Shown here one piece after another: positions 63,331-64,000 of a stretch of DNA of 64,000 nt (positions are counted from its first letter, which is position 1; the number at the start of each line of letters is the position of its first letter). Origin of the DNA: Marinobacter sp. (GTDB taxonomy: Bacteria; Pseudomonadota; Gammaproteobacteria; Pseudomonadales; Oleiphilaceae); contig JAIUMV010000007.1 of the NCBI GenBank assembly GCA_022565395.1, positions 1 to 64,000 on the forward strand, written 5' to 3'. A program made the translations under genes and the position numbers. Below the pieces are notes generated by a model, which did no database searches, was not told where the DNA came from, and saw nothing but the letters and a program-made list of their open reading frames with translations.

Positions 63331-63828
63331 TCAGGATGTGGCTGGCCACCGGGTCAGCCAGTTGGGCAGTTGCCACTCAAGGCTGTCCAGCAGGTTTTTT
63401 ACTGCCAGCCCTAACTCAGTATCTCCCTCTATGACCAGTTTGCGCTGGAAAAACAGCTGGTCCGGGTCCTGTTTGCGCTGCGCAAGCACCCGAAAGGCGG
63501 CCAGAGAGCCCCGAATGGTGGCTTCACCGGGGCCTTCCAAAAACCTGAGCCGGCCCTGCCAGAAGCCCAGGGTAATGCCCCAGTAGCCAGGGTTGATTTC
63601 AAGCCTGAGGGTGCGGCCCTCAAACTCAGCAAAGTCCCCTGCCGCGATGGCCTCCGCAAACAGGCGGTTGAGGGGTTCTTCGGACAGGGTTTGCCGCAAG
63701 GGCAGCGGGATGCTGCGTTCCAGCACCCGAATCAAAGGTGCCGGCGAGGGCAGGGTATCCCGCAGCAGATCAGCGGTCTGGCGCAACAGCGGAAAGCGGT
63801 CAGTGAGTCGGGATGGGCCAGGCAGCAT
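63331..63828 (-). CDS. ubiT: Ubiquinone biosynthesis accessory factor UbiT (SCP2 domain)
   Basis: A 165-residue SCP2-family protein resembling UbiT (YhbT): EFEGRTLRLEINPGYWGITLGF then QRKQDPDQLFFQRKLVIEGD and TELGLAVKNLLDSLEW. UbiT binds lipid intermediates and works with UbiUV in anaerobic ubiquinone synthesis. AGGAG precedes the ATG. Unlike E. coli, where ubiT is divergent from ubiUV, here it is separated from ubiUV by modABC-modE. It has its own FNR-like promoter. Confidence 0.92.
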   Translation of the reverse strand: MLPGPSRLTDRFPLLRQTADLLRDTLPSPAPLIRVLERSIPLPLRQTLSEEPLNRLFAEAIAAGDFAEFEGRTLRLEINPGYWGITLGFWQGRLRFLEGPGEATIRGSLAAFRVLAQRKQDPDQLFFQRKLVIEGDTELGLAVKNLLDSLEWQLPNWLTRWPATS

Positions 63829-63860
63829 CAGGCATCTCCTGTGTGGATGATCAAAACGCC

Positions 63861-63902
63861 ACCCTAGCAGCAGATGCTTCCTGTTACCTTGATTTAGCGC
63901 AG
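63861..63902 (-). promoter_or_regulatory. ubiT promoter with a half-conserved FNR/ANR-like box
   Basis: On the minus strand CTGCGCTAAATCAA (63902-63889) keeps the ATCAA half-site. After 22 bp a -10-like TAGGGT (63866-63861), preceded by TGC, follows. The geometry equals that of narK, hemN and ubiUV. The first half-site is degenerate, so binding may be weak. Confidence 0.5.
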
Positions 63903-63928
63903 TATGGCGGCAGCGCAGTGAGACACGT

Positions 63929-64000
63929 TCAGCGGTGCAAGCCCTCTTCCACCGCCCAGACGGCCACTTCCACCCGGGAACGCAGGCCCAGCTTCTTGAG
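63929..64000 (-). CDS. narL: NarL-type response regulator, C-terminal end (partial)
   Basis: The last 23 codons read LKKLGLRSRVEVAVWAVEEG plus LHR and a stop. This is the end of a LuxR/NarL-type helix-turn-helix; E. coli NarL ends with a similar L-K-K-x-x-L-x-S-R-V-E-A-A-V-W. Nitrate-responsive NarL fits the neighbouring anaerobic genes, but other NarL/FixJ family members end similarly, so the symbol is tentative. Confidence 0.6.
   Translation of the reverse strand, partial: LKKLGLRSRVEVAVWAVEEGLHR

Overview
The window is GC-rich (near 60%), densely coded DNA from a gammaproteobacterium. Gene content points to a marine, hydrocarbon-degrading, facultatively anaerobic organism of the Alcanivorax/Marinobacter kind: an AlmA-like monooxygenase, a fabA-fabB unsaturated fatty acid pathway, many c-di-GMP proteins, two photolyases, and genes for nitrate-linked anaerobic life. 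The genus cannot be fixed from sequence alone. No rRNA, tRNA, intact IS element, phage or CRISPR array was seen.

Layout. 1-6000: a minus-strand suf operon (sufB-C-D-S-A, then the first codons of a probable sufT) behind an IscR type-1-like operator. Two copies of one dispersed repeat sit between sufB and sufC, and a nested palindromic repeat sits before sufT. 6000-12500: trhP, a secernin-like C69 protein, and an amidohydrolase/crotonase/EAL-HDOD operon. 12500-18300: PaaX-like regulator, AlmA-like monooxygenase, fatty acid desaturase, diiron-type hydrolase and an AraC regulator, together a lipid/alkane block. 18400-25600: a signalling block with a MHYT hybrid kinase, a REC-HD-GYP regulator and a GGDEF-EAL protein. 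25900-28500: a shortened AraC protein, an acyl carrier protein, fabB and fabA. 28500-31900: nnrS, sirB2-like and narK. 31900-43400: another GGDEF-EAL protein, trhA (hemolysin III family) with a FabR-like operator, transporters, a BAM-BAM-LemA membrane protein, a hydrolase, and phr with a DUF2256 partner under a LexA-like operator. 43600-54700: a truncated oxidoreductase, a TolC/HlyD/ABC-2 efflux operon without an ATPase, an arsenite-transporter remnant, a tandem HAD protein, a periplasmic sensor-like protein and an Fe-S photolyase. 54600-64000: a 7TM diguanylate cyclase, hemN, ubiU-ubiV, modABC, a short modE, ubiT and the end of a narL-type gene.

How it fits together. The right end is an anaerobic metabolism island: oxygen-independent haem synthesis (hemN), oxygen-independent ubiquinone hydroxylation (ubiU, ubiV, ubiT), molybdate uptake for nitrate reductase (modABC, modE) and a NarL-type regulator. 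narK lies 25 kb away. Four promoters (narK, hemN, ubiUV, ubiT) each carry an FNR/ANR-like 14-mer exactly 22 bp before a -10-like hexamer, the geometry of class II FNR activation, which suggests one shared oxygen-responsive regulon. The most unusual items are the BAM-BAM-LemA protein, the tandem HAD protein with His in the acid/base position of both copies, the serine-for-cysteine C69 protein, the compositional mosaic in the hybrid kinase, and the paired repeats that split the suf operon.
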